Part shown: piece after piece, positions 1 through 8,238 of the stretch
Layout: every line of letters begins with the position of its first letter
Numbering within the stretch: position 1 is the first letter of the stretch
Source: Psychrobacillus psychrodurans
GTDB lineage: Bacteria; Bacillota; Bacilli; Bacillales_A; Planococcaceae
Length of the DNA: 64,000 nt
Direction of reading: 5' to 3'
Assembly (NCBI GenBank): GCA_900114885.1
Contig: FOUN01000007.1
Coordinates: forward strand, 1-64,000
Program-made: the position numbers and the translations under genes
Notes under the pieces: generated by a model
The model's database searches: none
What the model was told of the DNA's origin: nothing
Seen by the model: only the letters and a program-made list of their open reading frames with translations

Positions 1-72
1 TTCGCTCGACTTGCATGTATTAGGCATGCCGCCAGCGTTCGTCCTGAGCCAGGATCAAACTCTCCATAAGAT
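1..72 (-). rRNA. rrs: 16S ribosomal RNA, 5' end only (gene runs off the left edge)
   Basis: Read on the minus strand, the sequence contains the universal 16S start AGAGTTTGATCCTGGCTCAG followed by the bacterial GGACGAACGCTGGCGGC block and ATACATGCAAGTCGAGCG. This is helix 1 to about helix 6 of the small-subunit RNA. The exact 5' end is an estimate, placed about ten bases before AGAGTTTGATC. The rest of the rRNA operon lies outside the window. Confidence 0.97.
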
Positions 73-73
73 C

Positions 74-194
74 TGGATGACGTTACGCAGCACATTGCTT
101 TGTCAGCTTCACTCGTTCGGTCAGTCACGTACGTTAGTACGTTCCTTCCCTCTCTCGATTGCTTCCTCGCACTGCACTACGTCTCGTCATCCAG
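74..194 (-). other. 16S rRNA precursor leader stem-loop
   Basis: The ten bases at 74-83 (ctggatgacg) are the exact reverse complement of 185-194, and partial complementarity continues inward on both sides. In the transcript this forms a long stem immediately upstream of mature 16S RNA. Such leaders commonly contribute to ribosomal assembly and precursor processing. The structure is visible; the function is inferred from position. Confidence 0.6.
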
Positions 195-373
195 CGAATA
201 GAACTAGTTTAAAAGCTCATTTGTTTTGCTGGCATCATCATTAAATGATGTCAAAATTGTTTTGCTATCAGACTAACAAAGTTAGCTGATAAGCTGTATG
301 TCTTAACGTTTTGCATGTTCAGTTTTCAATGTTCATATTGTTTAAGTTGTCGTCTTGTTTCAGCGACCTTTGT

Positions 374-403
374 ATCTTAACATCTTTTTAACATTAATGT
401 CAA
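374..403 (-). promoter_or_regulatory. rRNA operon promoter (sigma-A)
   Basis: Minus-strand TTGACA (398-403) and TAAGAT (374-379) are separated by 18 bases, about 300 bases upstream of 16S. The region between promoter and 16S (about 73-373) holds only the rRNA leader, and I see no gene in it. The promoter faces away from the pdaB-like gene starting at 453, so the two genes are divergent. Confidence 0.8.
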
Positions 404-452
404 CACTAAATCATAAAATTAATTAAAACGATTTGAAAAGGTGTGTGTTTCT

Positions 453-1112
453 TTGAAAACAAAAGCTTTACTAGTTGGTTTATTGATTGTCTTAGGATTG
501 TTTTTATTTAATGTACCAAAAAATCTATCCTCGCTGCTCCCTGTATTTCAGCTTACGGAAAAGCCTACTGTTATTTCGAAAGGATCATATGGGAATACTA
601 TTACGGTTGATTTAACTTTTGGAAAGGATGATATAGAAAAGTTTGTAAATGACTTACAAGCTCCTTATCCGCATTTCTTTATAAGTATTGAATGGATCGA
701 ACGCTCTGAGGACATTATAAAAGTCATGAAAGAAAAAAACGTACCCATTAGTCTTTTAGGTACAAGTGGAGCAACTTATATAGAAAATCCAACTTTGTTT
801 GAAAAAGAAGTTGAAAGATTTGAACAAGCGATAGGAGAAAGACCACTTTGGTTTAGAACAATAGATTATGAGTTTCCTATTGAATTGCAAAAAAAGGCTT
901 GGGAACAGGAAGTAAATTTACTCAGCTCTAGTAAGTACTGGTCCAATAAAGTTCCTGCACTTGAAAAAGGAGATATCCTTACCGTTCCCCTTCATCAAGA
1001 AGAACGAATAGATATACAACAGCTGGTAAAGTTTGTTAAGTCAAAAAAAATTATTACCATTGAACAAAATATCTTCGGTTTAAAAGTAAAAACAAAAACT
1101 TATCCAGAATAA
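453..1112 (+). CDS. Degenerate PdaB-like polysaccharide deacetylase homologue
   Basis: A 219-residue protein with an N-terminal membrane anchor (residues about 5-22) followed by a NodB/polysaccharide-deacetylase-like fold. It sits where B. subtilis has the spore gene pdaB, next to kbaA and gerD and beside an rRNA operon. Alignment by eye to PdaB keeps scattered landmarks: TF near the motif-1 strand, a FFISxEW segment, and a late segment resembling the PdaB region before its last strand. The metal and catalytic residues do not survive: motif 1 reads LTFGKDD, and the motif-2 region has lost its histidine-rich pattern. It may be a structural or regulatory pseudo-enzyme, or a gene on its way out. 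I chose the TTG at 453 because AAAAGGTG ends nine bases before it; a GTG at 441 falls inside that ribosome-binding site. Confidence 0.72.
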   Translation: MKTKALLVGLLIVLGLFLFNVPKNLSSLLPVFQLTEKPTVISKGSYGNTITVDLTFGKDDIEKFVNDLQAPYPHFFISIEWIERSEDIIKVMKEKNVPISLLGTSGATYIENPTLFEKEVERFEQAIGERPLWFRTIDYEFPIELQKKAWEQEVNLLSSSKYWSNKVPALEKGDILTVPLHQEERIDIQQLVKFVKSKKIITIEQNIFGLKVKTKTYPE

Positions 1113-1181
1113 AAAATTAGTCATAAACCAGGTAAAGTCACCGTAAGTACGTAAGTAGTTCATTATAATCCTTATAAATTT

Positions 1182-1216
1182 AAAAGTTGCTCCGACTAGT
1201 AGTCAGAGCAACTTTT
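1182..1216. terminator. Bidirectional terminator between the pdaB-like gene and kbaA
   Basis: AAAAGTTGCTC at 1182-1192 pairs with GAGCAACTTTT at 1206-1216, with further inner pairing. Each arm ends in a T run in its own direction, so one hairpin can stop both convergent genes. Confidence 0.85.
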
Positions 1217-1217
1217 A

Positions 1218-1895
1218 TTAGTTCTTAGCAGATGCTGCTTCTCTTCTGTTTTTTCTACGTTCTTCCAACTTCAAACGATCGACCTCAGACTTAGCGTTAT
1301 ATTTTGGCAGCGCCAGTAATTGATATGCATTAACCGCTAAAATCGGGAACAATAATAATGTAACCCAACTATCTACATTATCCGCTCGTACCATTAGTAC
1401 CGGAAGCCACTCTAAGGTTGAGATAACTATCATGAAAAATAAAGCAGATATAAGTGCGTGCTTTTTCGTAAGATTCGCTTTAACAATTGCCACTACTACT
1501 GAGGTAATGATTAATACTGTAAGTAAGATAACGTATAACCATATTTGTCCGGTTGTTTCTGCATTTGGTCTAAAACGAAACATAATTAAATCAAATATAA
1601 CAAATGCAATAATCAATAACTGCACCCAGTTCCACAGAGTAAGGGTCCTAAAAATATTTACACCCATTTGGTGAATTGTTAAATAGGCAAAGTAACCCAT
1701 TTGAGCAATTACACTAATTGTAAAGCCCATTACTACCATAAACGCAAATGCAGCTAAGAACTCTCCCCATTGTCCTGCTTCAAAGTATTGTGAAAAAGCA
1801 TCATCCCAACGTATAAATAAACCAAAAACACCTGTTACTAAACCACCGATTAGCAAGGCATTTAGAAAGAATTTAAACCAATTTCGAATAGTCAC
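1218..1895 (-). CDS. kbaA: KinB-signalling pathway activation membrane protein KbaA
   Basis: A 225-residue membrane protein with about six hydrophobic helices and a basic C-terminal tail (KLEERRKNRR). KbaA is needed for KinB-dependent entry into sporulation in B. subtilis. The neighbouring gerD and SalA-like genes match its B. subtilis context. The start is a GTG with GGAGG ten bases upstream. A possible promoter lies upstream, TTCATA then TATACT with 17 bases between. Identification rests on context, length and overall similarity, as the family has no catalytic motif. Confidence 0.88.
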   Translation of the reverse strand: MTIRNWFKFFLNALLIGGLVTGVFGLFIRWDDAFSQYFEAGQWGEFLAAFAFMVVMGFTISVIAQMGYFAYLTIHQMGVNIFRTLTLWNWVQLLIIAFVIFDLIMFRFRPNAETTGQIWLYVILLTVLIITSVVVAIVKANLTKKHALISALFFMIVISTLEWLPVLMVRADNVDSWVTLLLFPILAVNAYQLLALPKYNAKSEVDRLKLEERRKNRREAASAKN

Positions 1896-2035
1896 TGCAA
1901 GATTTCCTCCATCTTTTCTATTTCCTTTATAAGTATAAATTGTAACAAGCCTTTTATGAAAAATCTATTTCTTCCTACTGACTATACATATTTCCTAACC
2001 AAATGTGAACAATAATCGAAAGGACGGTGACGGAT

Positions 2036-2644
2036 ATGAAATACTTTGCTCTTTTATTATTGAGTCTTGGACTTCTCGCTAGTTGTAGTTCTCCTGCTAC
2101 TCAGCCTTCTTATGAGGAGAATAAGAAAATGTTCATTGATGCTCTGCAAACCGAGGATGGAAAAAAAGCAATTCGTACATTATTGTCAGATCCTCAATTC
2201 AAAGAACTCCTAGTATTAGACAGTGAACAAGTAAAGACATCTGTTGAACAGACAATGCTTTCAAAAGAAGCTGAGGACTTTTGGAAGGAAGTTTATTCAG
2301 ATCCAAAGTTTTCAGAGACAATGGCAAAGAGTATGGTAAAGCAGCAAGAGGAATTAATGAAAGCCTTAATGAAGGATCCAAATTATTTAAAGGATTTAGA
2401 GACCTTTTTTAGTTCAGCTGAGATGAAAAAAGAATTAGCTAAAGTATTGGAATCCAGCGATATGAGAAAAGAAATGCAAAAGGTTGTAGAAGAAACTATC
2501 AAAAGTCCGGTACTGCAAGCTAAGTGGCAGAAATTAGTGGAGGAAGCTGGGGGTAAAACTGAAAAAGCTGGGGGCGGATCTGAAGGAGGAGGAGCTGCTG
2601 GTTCATCTGAGGAAGATAAGAAGAAAGAAGAAGAAGAAAAATAG
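2036..2644 (+). CDS. gerD: Spore germination lipoprotein GerD
   Basis: A 202-residue lipoprotein. The signal peptide ends in the lipobox LLASC, so Cys17 should be lipidated. The mature part is a charged helical region with repeated SxxFKE/DPNY-type segments, as in GerD, which clusters nutrient germinant receptors in the inner spore membrane. The last 30 or so residues are low complexity: a Gly/Ser/Ala run, then Lys/Glu repeats. The ATG at 2036 is favoured because AAAGGA lies 11 bases upstream; the in-frame GTG at 2027 is too close to that site. It is one of only two plus-strand genes here. Confidence 0.9.
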   Translation: MKYFALLLLSLGLLASCSSPATQPSYEENKKMFIDALQTEDGKKAIRTLLSDPQFKELLVLDSEQVKTSVEQTMLSKEAEDFWKEVYSDPKFSETMAKSMVKQQEELMKALMKDPNYLKDLETFFSSAEMKKELAKVLESSDMRKEMQKVVEETIKSPVLQAKWQKLVEEAGGKTEKAGGGSEGGGAAGSSEEDKKKEEEEK

Positions 2645-2667
2645 GCCGCTCCTCTTTGGAAACGGCC
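2644..2667. terminator. Bidirectional terminator between gerD and salA
   Basis: GGCCG at 2644-2648 pairs with CGGCC at 2663-2667, with inner TCC/GGA pairing. Pyrimidine-rich runs follow in both directions. It overlaps the gerD stop codon and separates two convergent genes. Confidence 0.65.
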
Positions 2668-2673
2668 TCTTTC

Positions 2674-3726
2674 TTATGCTTTTTCTATAACTTTTTGCGC
2701 AATATCTAAATAAATTTTTCCAGTATTATGTGTTTCTTCATAAACAGATGGAGCAAAATCGATGTCATTCCAGTCTGGCTGCCCTAATGGAAGTTGTCCT
2801 AGTAATTCTGTACGTAATTCCTCTGCAAGCTTCGGTCCTCCACCTTTACCAAATACAAATTCTTTTTCTCCTGTGGATTTTGATTCATACCACGACATAT
2901 TTTCGATTACTCCAAGAATTTCGTGATCAGTTTGAAGTGCCATTGCACCTGCTCTTGCTGCAACAAATGCAGCTGTTGGATGCGGTGTTGTTACTACGAT
3001 TTCTTTCGATGTCGGTAGCATTTGGTGAATATCTAAAGCGACATCTCCAGTACCTGGTGGTAAATCTAAGAGCAGAAAGTCTAATTCTCCCCATTCAACA
3101 TCTTTGAAGAATTGGTCTAGTACTTTTCCAAGCATTGGTCCGCGCCATACAACTGGTGTATTGTTCTCTACAAAGAAGCCCATAGAGATTACTTTGACAC
3201 CTTTACGTTCTACAGGAATAATACGGTCCTCTATAATCTGCGGAATGTCTTTTACGCCCATCATATCAGGTACACTAAACCCATAAATATCAGCATCTAC
3301 AAGCCCTACTTTTTTACCTAAACGAGCAAGCGCAACCGCTAGGTTCACTGAAACAGTAGATTTACCAACACCGCCTTTTCCAGATGCTATAGAAATAATT
3401 TTCACTTTACTAGTTGGAGAGAGAAGATTTTCGTTGTCACTTTCTTTTGTTTTCCCTCGAAACTGCTCCAGTACTTCTTTTGGTAGCTCTTCAAAACGAA
3501 TACCTACAGTTGCAGCGCCTGCTTCTTTCAAGACTTCTACAACTTTTCCTTGTAGTTGCATTTGTTCTGCTGAATTTATTTTAGCTATAGCTAGCTTTAC
3601 ACTTACATGATTTTTCTCTTCTTTAATAGACACTTCTGAAATCCCATTCGTTTCTTCTAGTGTTCTATGTAAAAATGGGTCGTTTAATGCTCCTAGCAAA
3701 GTACGAACTTGTTGCTCATTAATCAT
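2674..3726 (-). CDS. salA: Mrp/NBP35-family P-loop ATPase, SalA type
   Basis: A 350-residue protein with an N-terminal MIP18/DUF59-like domain (about 1-85) and a MinD/Mrp ATPase domain. The Walker A motif SGKGGVGKS lies near residues 115-123, and the DADIYG and DLPPGTGD motifs are intact. It has no cysteine at all, so the CxxC of iron-sulfur-carrier Mrp proteins is missing. That fits SalA, the B. subtilis orthologue at this locus, known as a regulator of scoC and exoprotease expression. The iron-sulfur carrier role is therefore unlikely here. The start ATG is preceded by GGGGAG at nine bases. Confidence 0.87.
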   Translation of the reverse strand: MINEQQVRTLLGALNDPFLHRTLEETNGISEVSIKEEKNHVSVKLAIAKINSAEQMQLQGKVVEVLKEAGAATVGIRFEELPKEVLEQFRGKTKESDNENLLSPTSKVKIISIASGKGGVGKSTVSVNLAVALARLGKKVGLVDADIYGFSVPDMMGVKDIPQIIEDRIIPVERKGVKVISMGFFVENNTPVVWRGPMLGKVLDQFFKDVEWGELDFLLLDLPPGTGDVALDIHQMLPTSKEIVVTTPHPTAAFVAARAGAMALQTDHEILGVIENMSWYESKSTGEKEFVFGKGGGPKLAEELRTELLGQLPLGQPDWNDIDFAPSVYEETHNTGKIYLDIAQKVIEKA

Positions 3727-3727
3727 C

Positions 3728-3789
3728 TGTAGACACTCCCCTTAAGTTTAACTATTCGCCTTATAGTATACCATAATAGAGTGTCTACA
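3728..3789 (-). promoter_or_regulatory. salA promoter region flanked by an 11-bp inverted repeat
   Basis: Minus strand shows an extended -10 element (TGGTATACT, TATACT at about 3760-3765). Perfect inverted copies of TGTAGACACTC lie at 3728-3738 and 3779-3789, on either side of it. The downstream arm overlaps the ribosome-binding site of salA and the upstream arm falls near the -35 region. An operator is the natural reading, but the binding protein is unknown. Confidence 0.5.
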
Positions 3790-3804
3790 ATACGTTACAT
3801 TGTC

Positions 3805-4524
3805 TTAGTAAATATTATCCTCAACAAATTCAATTACACCTTCAGATATAGCTTCTACCATTTCCTTCTGGTACTTTTCAGACTTCAATAATTCTCGCTC
3901 TTCATTATTACTTAAAAAGCCTGTTTCTACTAATACTGCAGGTGCATTTGCTTTCTTCAATATATATACCTGTTTAATCGCCAGTGCTTCCCGCTCTGTG
4001 TTTCCGATTTTTTCTCGAATGGACCCTTGTATAGATTTAGCTAATAACTCTCCACCTGCGTGTCCGTCTGCATGATAAAAGACTTGAGCCCCTCTCCATC
4101 TTTCCTCTGGAACTGCATTCACATGCAAGCTAATGACTAAGTCTGCCTCTGAGTTATTCATAATTTCTTCACGCAATAATAGGTCGGCAACCTTTCTAGC
4201 CCTCGTAGTAGGGAAATCCTCATCGGGTCTATGTTCTGCAATTGCATCACCTTCCTTACTTCGTGTCATGACCACTGTTGCACCCTGCGACTTCAACTTT
4301 TTCTCTAGTTTTAGGGACATAGCTAGCGTAATATCTCGTTCAACTGTATCGCCACTACTAGCTCCACCATCAATCCCTCCATGCCCTGGATCAATGACAA
4401 TCTTCACTCCACTCATTGGTTCAGGCAAGAAAAAACCAATGTCACTAGCTTTTGTTCCATACACAACTGCAAGAAGGGATATCAAAAACAAAACAAAGAT
4501 AATTAGCCACTTTTTCAGGTTCAT
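3805..4524 (-). CDS. cwlD: N-acetylmuramoyl-L-alanine amidase CwlD (spore cortex)
   Basis: A 239-residue amidase_3 enzyme with an N-terminal signal anchor (about 4-22). Zinc and catalytic motifs are visible: IDPGHGG (first His), ERDITL (Glu), SLHVNA (second His) and VLVETGFLSN (catalytic Glu). CwlD removes peptide side chains from muramic acid so that PdaA can form muramic delta-lactam in spore cortex. The start at MNLKKW suits the signal anchor, though its AAGGAG is very close (two bases). An upstream ATG at 4542 lacks a good ribosome-binding site. It lies downstream of the GNAT and MFS genes and may be co-transcribed with them. Confidence 0.92.
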   Translation of the reverse strand: MNLKKWLIIFVLFLISLLAVVYGTKASDIGFFLPEPMSGVKIVIDPGHGGIDGGASSGDTVERDITLAMSLKLEKKLKSQGATVVMTRSKEGDAIAEHRPDEDFPTTRARKVADLLLREEIMNNSEADLVISLHVNAVPEERWRGAQVFYHADGHAGGELLAKSIQGSIREKIGNTEREALAIKQVYILKKANAPAVLVETGFLSNNEERELLKSEKYQKEMVEAISEGVIEFVEDNIY

Positions 4525-4569
4525 CGCTCCTTTTTCACTCATTATACGTATGAGGGACAAAGAGTATGA

Positions 4570-5754
4570 TTAGAATTGTCCACGTATTTTTGAACTGTAA
4601 TAGAACGATGGAATAGCTAATAACGTGATAAGTGAAATGATGATGAACACCATTGCGCCACCGCTCATCGTATCCAACAGAAAACCACCCAAACTAGGAC
4701 CAGCTATTCGACCGACAGACTTTACACCTGAAAGGGCAAAATAAGTACCCTTCTCATGATCCTCACACATTCCATCTAAATGAATATCAACCATAGTAAA
4801 TACTAATACTTCTCCAGCTGTAAAAATAACCATAGCAACCATTAACCACAATATTAAGTCACTCTGCCCAAAGAAAAATAATCCAATTGACAATAACCCA
4901 CTTCCAATCATTAAGGAAGTAGTCGTGCTTATCAATTCTCCTAGCTTATAGACAAAGTACTGAATGACTAATACGGTAATAGCATTTGTTGTTATAAGCC
5001 ACGCGAAATATTTTATTGCTAGTTCATGGTCAAAAGACTTCCCTATGTGTTGACTAAAAGTAGAGTCAAACTGACTGTAACCAAAACTAATAAAGATTAA
5101 TGCCAACACAAAAATCGAAAAACTTGTATCCCTTTTAAAGACATGAAACGAATGAAATATTGAAGGCTTCGTTAAACTAATAGGTTCCTGTTTCAGAGGG
5201 TACTTATTAAATATAAAGACAAATGTTAATATGTTTAATAAGAAAATAAGTCCAACAATAAAAAATAGATTTACCATTCCATACTTTTGGAAATAAACAG
5301 AAATCAGCGGGGCAACTGCAGCAGATATATTAATCAAAAAGTAGCGGATATTAAATATTAATCGACGATTTTCTGGTTCTGTATATAGACTCAGTAATAC
5401 ACGGTAAGTAGGTTCCACAACTGCCTGACTCGCACCAAGCAAAACAGCAAATCCTAAAAACCCTGCATAATAATCGATGAAAGGGAAATAAAAATAGCAA
5501 ACTAAATATCCAAGGAGTCCTACCATTATGACTTTGTTCTTAGGATACTTATCAATATATGGTCCTACAAAAAAACTCATCACTAAATTAGATAGAGCCA
5601 GTGTCGATATAATCGTTCCAATTTGCACGCCCGAATAATGAAAGTCCTCGAGCAAAAATAGCGTTAAATAAGGCAAAACTAAAAACGTTCCAAAACGCGC
5701 AATAAAAATACTAACAAGTATCGTGCCCGTCACAGCATTAAATTTACTTCTCAT
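4570..5754 (-). CDS. Major facilitator superfamily transporter
   Basis: A 394-residue protein with about 12 hydrophobic helices and an MFS signature-like loop after TM2 (GPYIDKYPKNKVI). General features resemble multidrug or metabolite exporters of the YfkF/MdtH type, but no substrate can be read from the sequence. GAGGG precedes the ATG. It lies between the acetyltransferase gene (27 bases upstream) and cwlD, where B. subtilis has ybaJ and ybaK, so it is an accessory insertion at this locus. Confidence 0.85.
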   Translation of the reverse strand: MRSKFNAVTGTILVSIFIARFGTFLVLPYLTLFLLEDFHYSGVQIGTIISTLALSNLVMSFFVGPYIDKYPKNKVIMVGLLGYLVCYFYFPFIDYYAGFLGFAVLLGASQAVVEPTYRVLLSLYTEPENRRLIFNIRYFLINISAAVAPLISVYFQKYGMVNLFFIVGLIFLLNILTFVFIFNKYPLKQEPISLTKPSIFHSFHVFKRDTSFSIFVLALIFISFGYSQFDSTFSQHIGKSFDHELAIKYFAWLITTNAITVLVIQYFVYKLGELISTTTSLMIGSGLLSIGLFFFGQSDLILWLMVAMVIFTAGEVLVFTMVDIHLDGMCEDHEKGTYFALSGVKSVGRIAGPSLGGFLLDTMSGGAMVFIIISLITLLAIPSFYYSSKIRGQF

Positions 5755-5781
5755 ACATTCCCTCTTCTTCTTTATAAATCA

Positions 5782-6291
5782 TTACTGACTTTTATATGTA
5801 TACAAACTAACCGACTTGCCTTTTAAAATTATTTCTTTTTCTAATTGCATACCATTTTTGATGGCTACACGACCAGATCTTGTGTTGTCCGTCTGAATAA
5901 GAGAGATTAGACGATGTATACCTAACTGATTGGTTGCACGATTAAGCAATGCTTTAGCTGCTTCTGTTGCATACCCATTACCCCAGAATTCTTTTGCAAT
6001 CCAATAACCAATTTCTAGCTCTTCTTTTCCGTCAATTTGTTGAGGAATTATTCCAGCGTGTCCTATTGGAATCCCATCCTCTTTTCGAACGAGTAATTTT
6101 AAGCCAAACTCTTCGTTTTGCTTATAGTGACTCTGAATCCTTTCTAAAAAAGCAAGTGCTTCTTCTGTATTTCGCGTATCGCCATTCCCTATGTACTTCA
6201 TCATCTCCGAATCATTTAACATTGAATATAAAAAGTCAAAGTCATTCGCCTCATACAAACGAAATACTAATCTTTGTGAGGTAAGATCCAT
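5782..6291 (-). CDS. GNAT-family N-acetyltransferase, RimJ/RimL-like
   Basis: A 169-residue acetyltransferase of the ribosomal-protein-alanine-acetyltransferase-like group: TSQRLVFR at the start, EIGYWIAKEFWGNGYATEA (acetyl-CoA binding motif, about residues 95-115) and a final IKNG motif with RSGRVA before it. The substrate cannot be predicted. I chose the ATG at 6291 because AAAGGAGGAG lies just upstream; the reading frame stays open further upstream but crosses the promoter and the rpsI terminator. Confidence 0.85.
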   Translation of the reverse strand: MDLTSQRLVFRLYEANDFDFLYSMLNDSEMMKYIGNGDTRNTEEALAFLERIQSHYKQNEEFGLKLLVRKEDGIPIGHAGIIPQQIDGKEELEIGYWIAKEFWGNGYATEAAKALLNRATNQLGIHRLISLIQTDNTRSGRVAIKNGMQLEKEIILKGKSVSLYTYKSQ

Positions 6292-6320
6292 TTTCGCTCC
6301 TCCTTTATAATTATTTTCTA

Positions 6321-6349
6321 AATATACACCTCTCAAAATAGACATACAA
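6321..6349 (-). promoter_or_regulatory. Promoter for the GNAT-MFS-cwlD group
   Basis: TTGTAT (6344-6349) and TATATT (6321-6326) on the minus strand are 17 bases apart. They lie downstream of the rpsI terminator and about 30 bases before the GNAT gene. Confidence 0.6.
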
Positions 6350-6397
6350 TTACTTTTTAAACATTTTGACAACCGTCTATATTTCTCGCATGACCAA

Positions 6398-6436
6398 ACA
6401 AAAAAAGCACTCCCCGAGAAATCTCGAGAAATGCTT
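6398..6436 (-). terminator. rplM-rpsI operon terminator
   Basis: A 14-bp stem (6405-6418 with 6423-6436, some G-U pairs) with a four-base loop and a run of T on the minus strand. It lies 19 bases after the rpsI stop codon. Confidence 0.92.
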
Positions 6437-6454
6437 TGAACTGATAATTTAATA

Positions 6455-6847
6455 TTAACGTTTTGAGAACTGAGGTGCACGACGAGCGCCTTTAAGTCCT
6501 GGTTTTTTACGTTCTTTCATACGTGGATCACGCGTTAAGAATCCTGCTGATTTCAATGCTGGACGGAAATCAGGATCTACTGTAAGTAGTGCACGTGCAA
6601 TACCATGACGGATTGCTCCTGCTTGTCCTGTGAATCCACCACCATTAACGTTTACGTGTACATCGTAGCTACCTAAAGTTTGAGTAGTTACTAATGGTTG
6701 TTTAATGATTTCACGTAAAGTTTCGTATGGTACGTAATCTGCTACGTCACGTTTGTTGATAACGATATTTCCTTCGCCCGGTACTAAACGCACACGTGCT
6801 ACTGAACTTTTACGGCGACCAGTGCCGATATATTGAACTTGTGCCAA
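6455..6847 (-). CDS. rpsI: 30S ribosomal protein S9
   Basis: A 130-residue protein of normal length with the conserved [12 protein letters not shown] start and the basic C-terminal tail ending FSKR, which reaches towards P-site tRNA in the 30S head. It follows rplM by 22 bases, the usual rplM-rpsI pair, and ends at a strong terminator. Confidence 0.98.
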   Translation of the reverse strand: MAQVQYIGTGRRKSSVARVRLVPGEGNIVINKRDVADYVPYETLREIIKQPLVTTQTLGSYDVHVNVNGGGFTGQAGAIRHGIARALLTVDPDFRPALKSAGFLTRDPRMKERKKPGLKGARRAPQFSKR

Positions 6848-6869
6848 GTGAATGTCCTCCTCTTAATTA

Positions 6870-7307
6870 TTATCCGCGAAGCTCGTATGCTTCTGGTTTC
6901 TGTGCTGCATGTGGGTGTTCTGCTCCAGTATAAACGTGAAGCTTGCTGAACATTTGACGTCCTAAAGAGTTTTTAGGAAGCATTCCTTTAATTGCTAACT
7001 CAAGCATTTTCGTTGGGTACTTAGTACGCATTTCTAAAGCTGTACGTTGTTTAAGTCCACCTGAGAATTGAGTGTGACGGTAGTAAATTTTGTCATTTAA
7101 CTTGTTCCCAGTTAAATGAATTTTTTCTGCATTAAGAATGATCACATGATCACCTGTGTCAACGTTCGGTGTGAATGTTGGTTTGTTTTTACCACGTAAA
7201 ATAGCTGCAACTTCTGAAGCTAGACGACCAAGAGTTTGGCCTTCAGCGTCTACTACTAACCATTTACGTTCTACTTCGTGACCTTTAGCCATGAATGTTG
7301 TACGCAT
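6870..7307 (-). CDS. rplM: 50S ribosomal protein L13
   Basis: A 145-residue early-assembly protein of the large subunit. The N-terminus [16 protein letters not shown] and the segments [11 protein letters not shown] and PKNSLGRQM are typical. AGGAGG sits nine bases before the first ATG, so that start is kept. Transcription should begin at the promoter at 7413-7441, leaving a leader of about 100 bases. Confidence 0.98.
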   Translation of the reverse strand: MRTTFMAKGHEVERKWLVVDAEGQTLGRLASEVAAILRGKNKPTFTPNVDTGDHVIILNAEKIHLTGNKLNDKIYYRHTQFSGGLKQRTALEMRTKYPTKMLELAIKGMLPKNSLGRQMFSKLHVYTGAEHPHAAQKPEAYELRG

Positions 7308-7360
7308 GTATTTTGTCCTCCTAATTCAATCATAATCGATCTAAAATTTTCTATATCCTC

Positions 7361-7406
7361 ATACCAATAAGTTTCGGGGCTTATATTGTGGGGTTAAGAA
7401 ATACCA
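7361..7406 (-). ncRNA. Probable L13 leader (autoregulatory 5' UTR structure)
   Basis: Between the promoter and rplM the minus strand reads CTTAACCCCAC, then ATAAG (7380-7384) pairing with CTTAT (7367-7371) around a CCCCGAAA loop, flanked by two GGTAT copies. Firmicutes are known to carry an L13 leader motif at this position. Assignment is by position and general appearance; a covariance-model search would settle it. Confidence 0.55.
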
Positions 7407-7412
7407 TACATC

Positions 7413-7441
7413 ATCATACCTCGAATGTAACAATTAGTCAA
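7413..7441 (-). promoter_or_regulatory. rplM-rpsI promoter (sigma-A)
   Basis: TTGACT (7436-7441) and TATGAT (7413-7418) on the minus strand with exactly 17 bases between them, in the truA-rplM intergenic region. Confidence 0.85.
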
Positions 7442-7473
7442 GCATTTTCCGTAAAACACCTGGTGATGTTGTT

Positions 7474-8223
7474 TCATTCATCGTAAGCTACTTTTTCGAG
7501 GTATAAACCGTGTGCTGGAGCGGTTTTCCCTGCTTCCTTTCGAGAACACGACAAGAGGATTTCCGAAAGACTTTCCACACTTTTTTTTCGAATACCTACT
7601 TCCCATAATGTACCTGCAATAATACGCACCATATTATATAAAAAGCCACTTCCACTAATAACCATATGGAGTTGTTGTGTTTCTTTCTTCATTTCAAAGT
7701 TAATAGAATAAATAGTTCTCACAAAATCATTTACATTCGTTTTAGCTGCACAAAAACTTGAAAAATCATGAGTACCCAACAAATGTTGAGCAGCTTCTTG
7801 CATCGATGCGATATCTGGTTTGTATCGGTCAGCATGTACGGAAAAGTCACGCTCAAATGGACTATGTATTTCACTAAGTGACCAAATATAACGATAAGTC
7901 TTTCCAATAGCATGGTATCGGGCATGAAAATCATCAGATACCTGTTCTACCGATAATATTCGAATATCTCCAGGTAGTTGAACATTTAAAGCGGTACACC
8001 AACGATCTAACGGAAATGTTAACGGGCTATCAAAGTGAATAACTTGTCCTGTTGCATGAACGCCAGCATCTGTTCTTCCACTTGCAACAATTTTAACAAC
8101 GGCGCCTTTATGAATTGTTTCTAGGACACGTTCTATTTCCAATTGAACAGTTCGTTTTCCCGGTTGAACCTGATAACCAGAAAACTGACTGCCATCATAA
8201 CTAATAATCGCTCGAAGTCTCAC
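7474..8223 (-). CDS. truA: tRNA pseudouridine(38-40) synthase TruA
   Basis: A 249-residue enzyme that isomerises uridines 38-40 in the tRNA anticodon stem-loop. The catalytic aspartate is Asp52 in the ASGRTDAGVHA motif, and the N-terminal ISYDGSQFSGYQ strand is typical. It follows ecfT by 15 bases, the usual order in Bacillales. Confidence 0.96.
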   Translation of the reverse strand: MRLRAIISYDGSQFSGYQVQPGKRTVQLEIERVLETIHKGAVVKIVASGRTDAGVHATGQVIHFDSPLTFPLDRWCTALNVQLPGDIRILSVEQVSDDFHARYHAIGKTYRYIWSLSEIHSPFERDFSVHADRYKPDIASMQEAAQHLLGTHDFSSFCAAKTNVNDFVRTIYSINFEMKKETQQLHMVISGSGFLYNMVRIIAGTLWEVGIRKKSVESLSEILLSCSRKEAGKTAPAHGLYLEKVAYDE

Positions 8224-8238
8224 GTTAACACCTCTTAA

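Noticed and set aside
11-244. Plus-strand open frame over the 16S start and leader
   Set aside because: It is antisense to 16S rRNA and its leader, with no ribosome-binding site.
2674-3726. Iron-sulfur cluster carrier Mrp/ApbC
   Set aside because: The protein contains no cysteine, so the CxxC needed for cluster binding is absent; SalA fits better.
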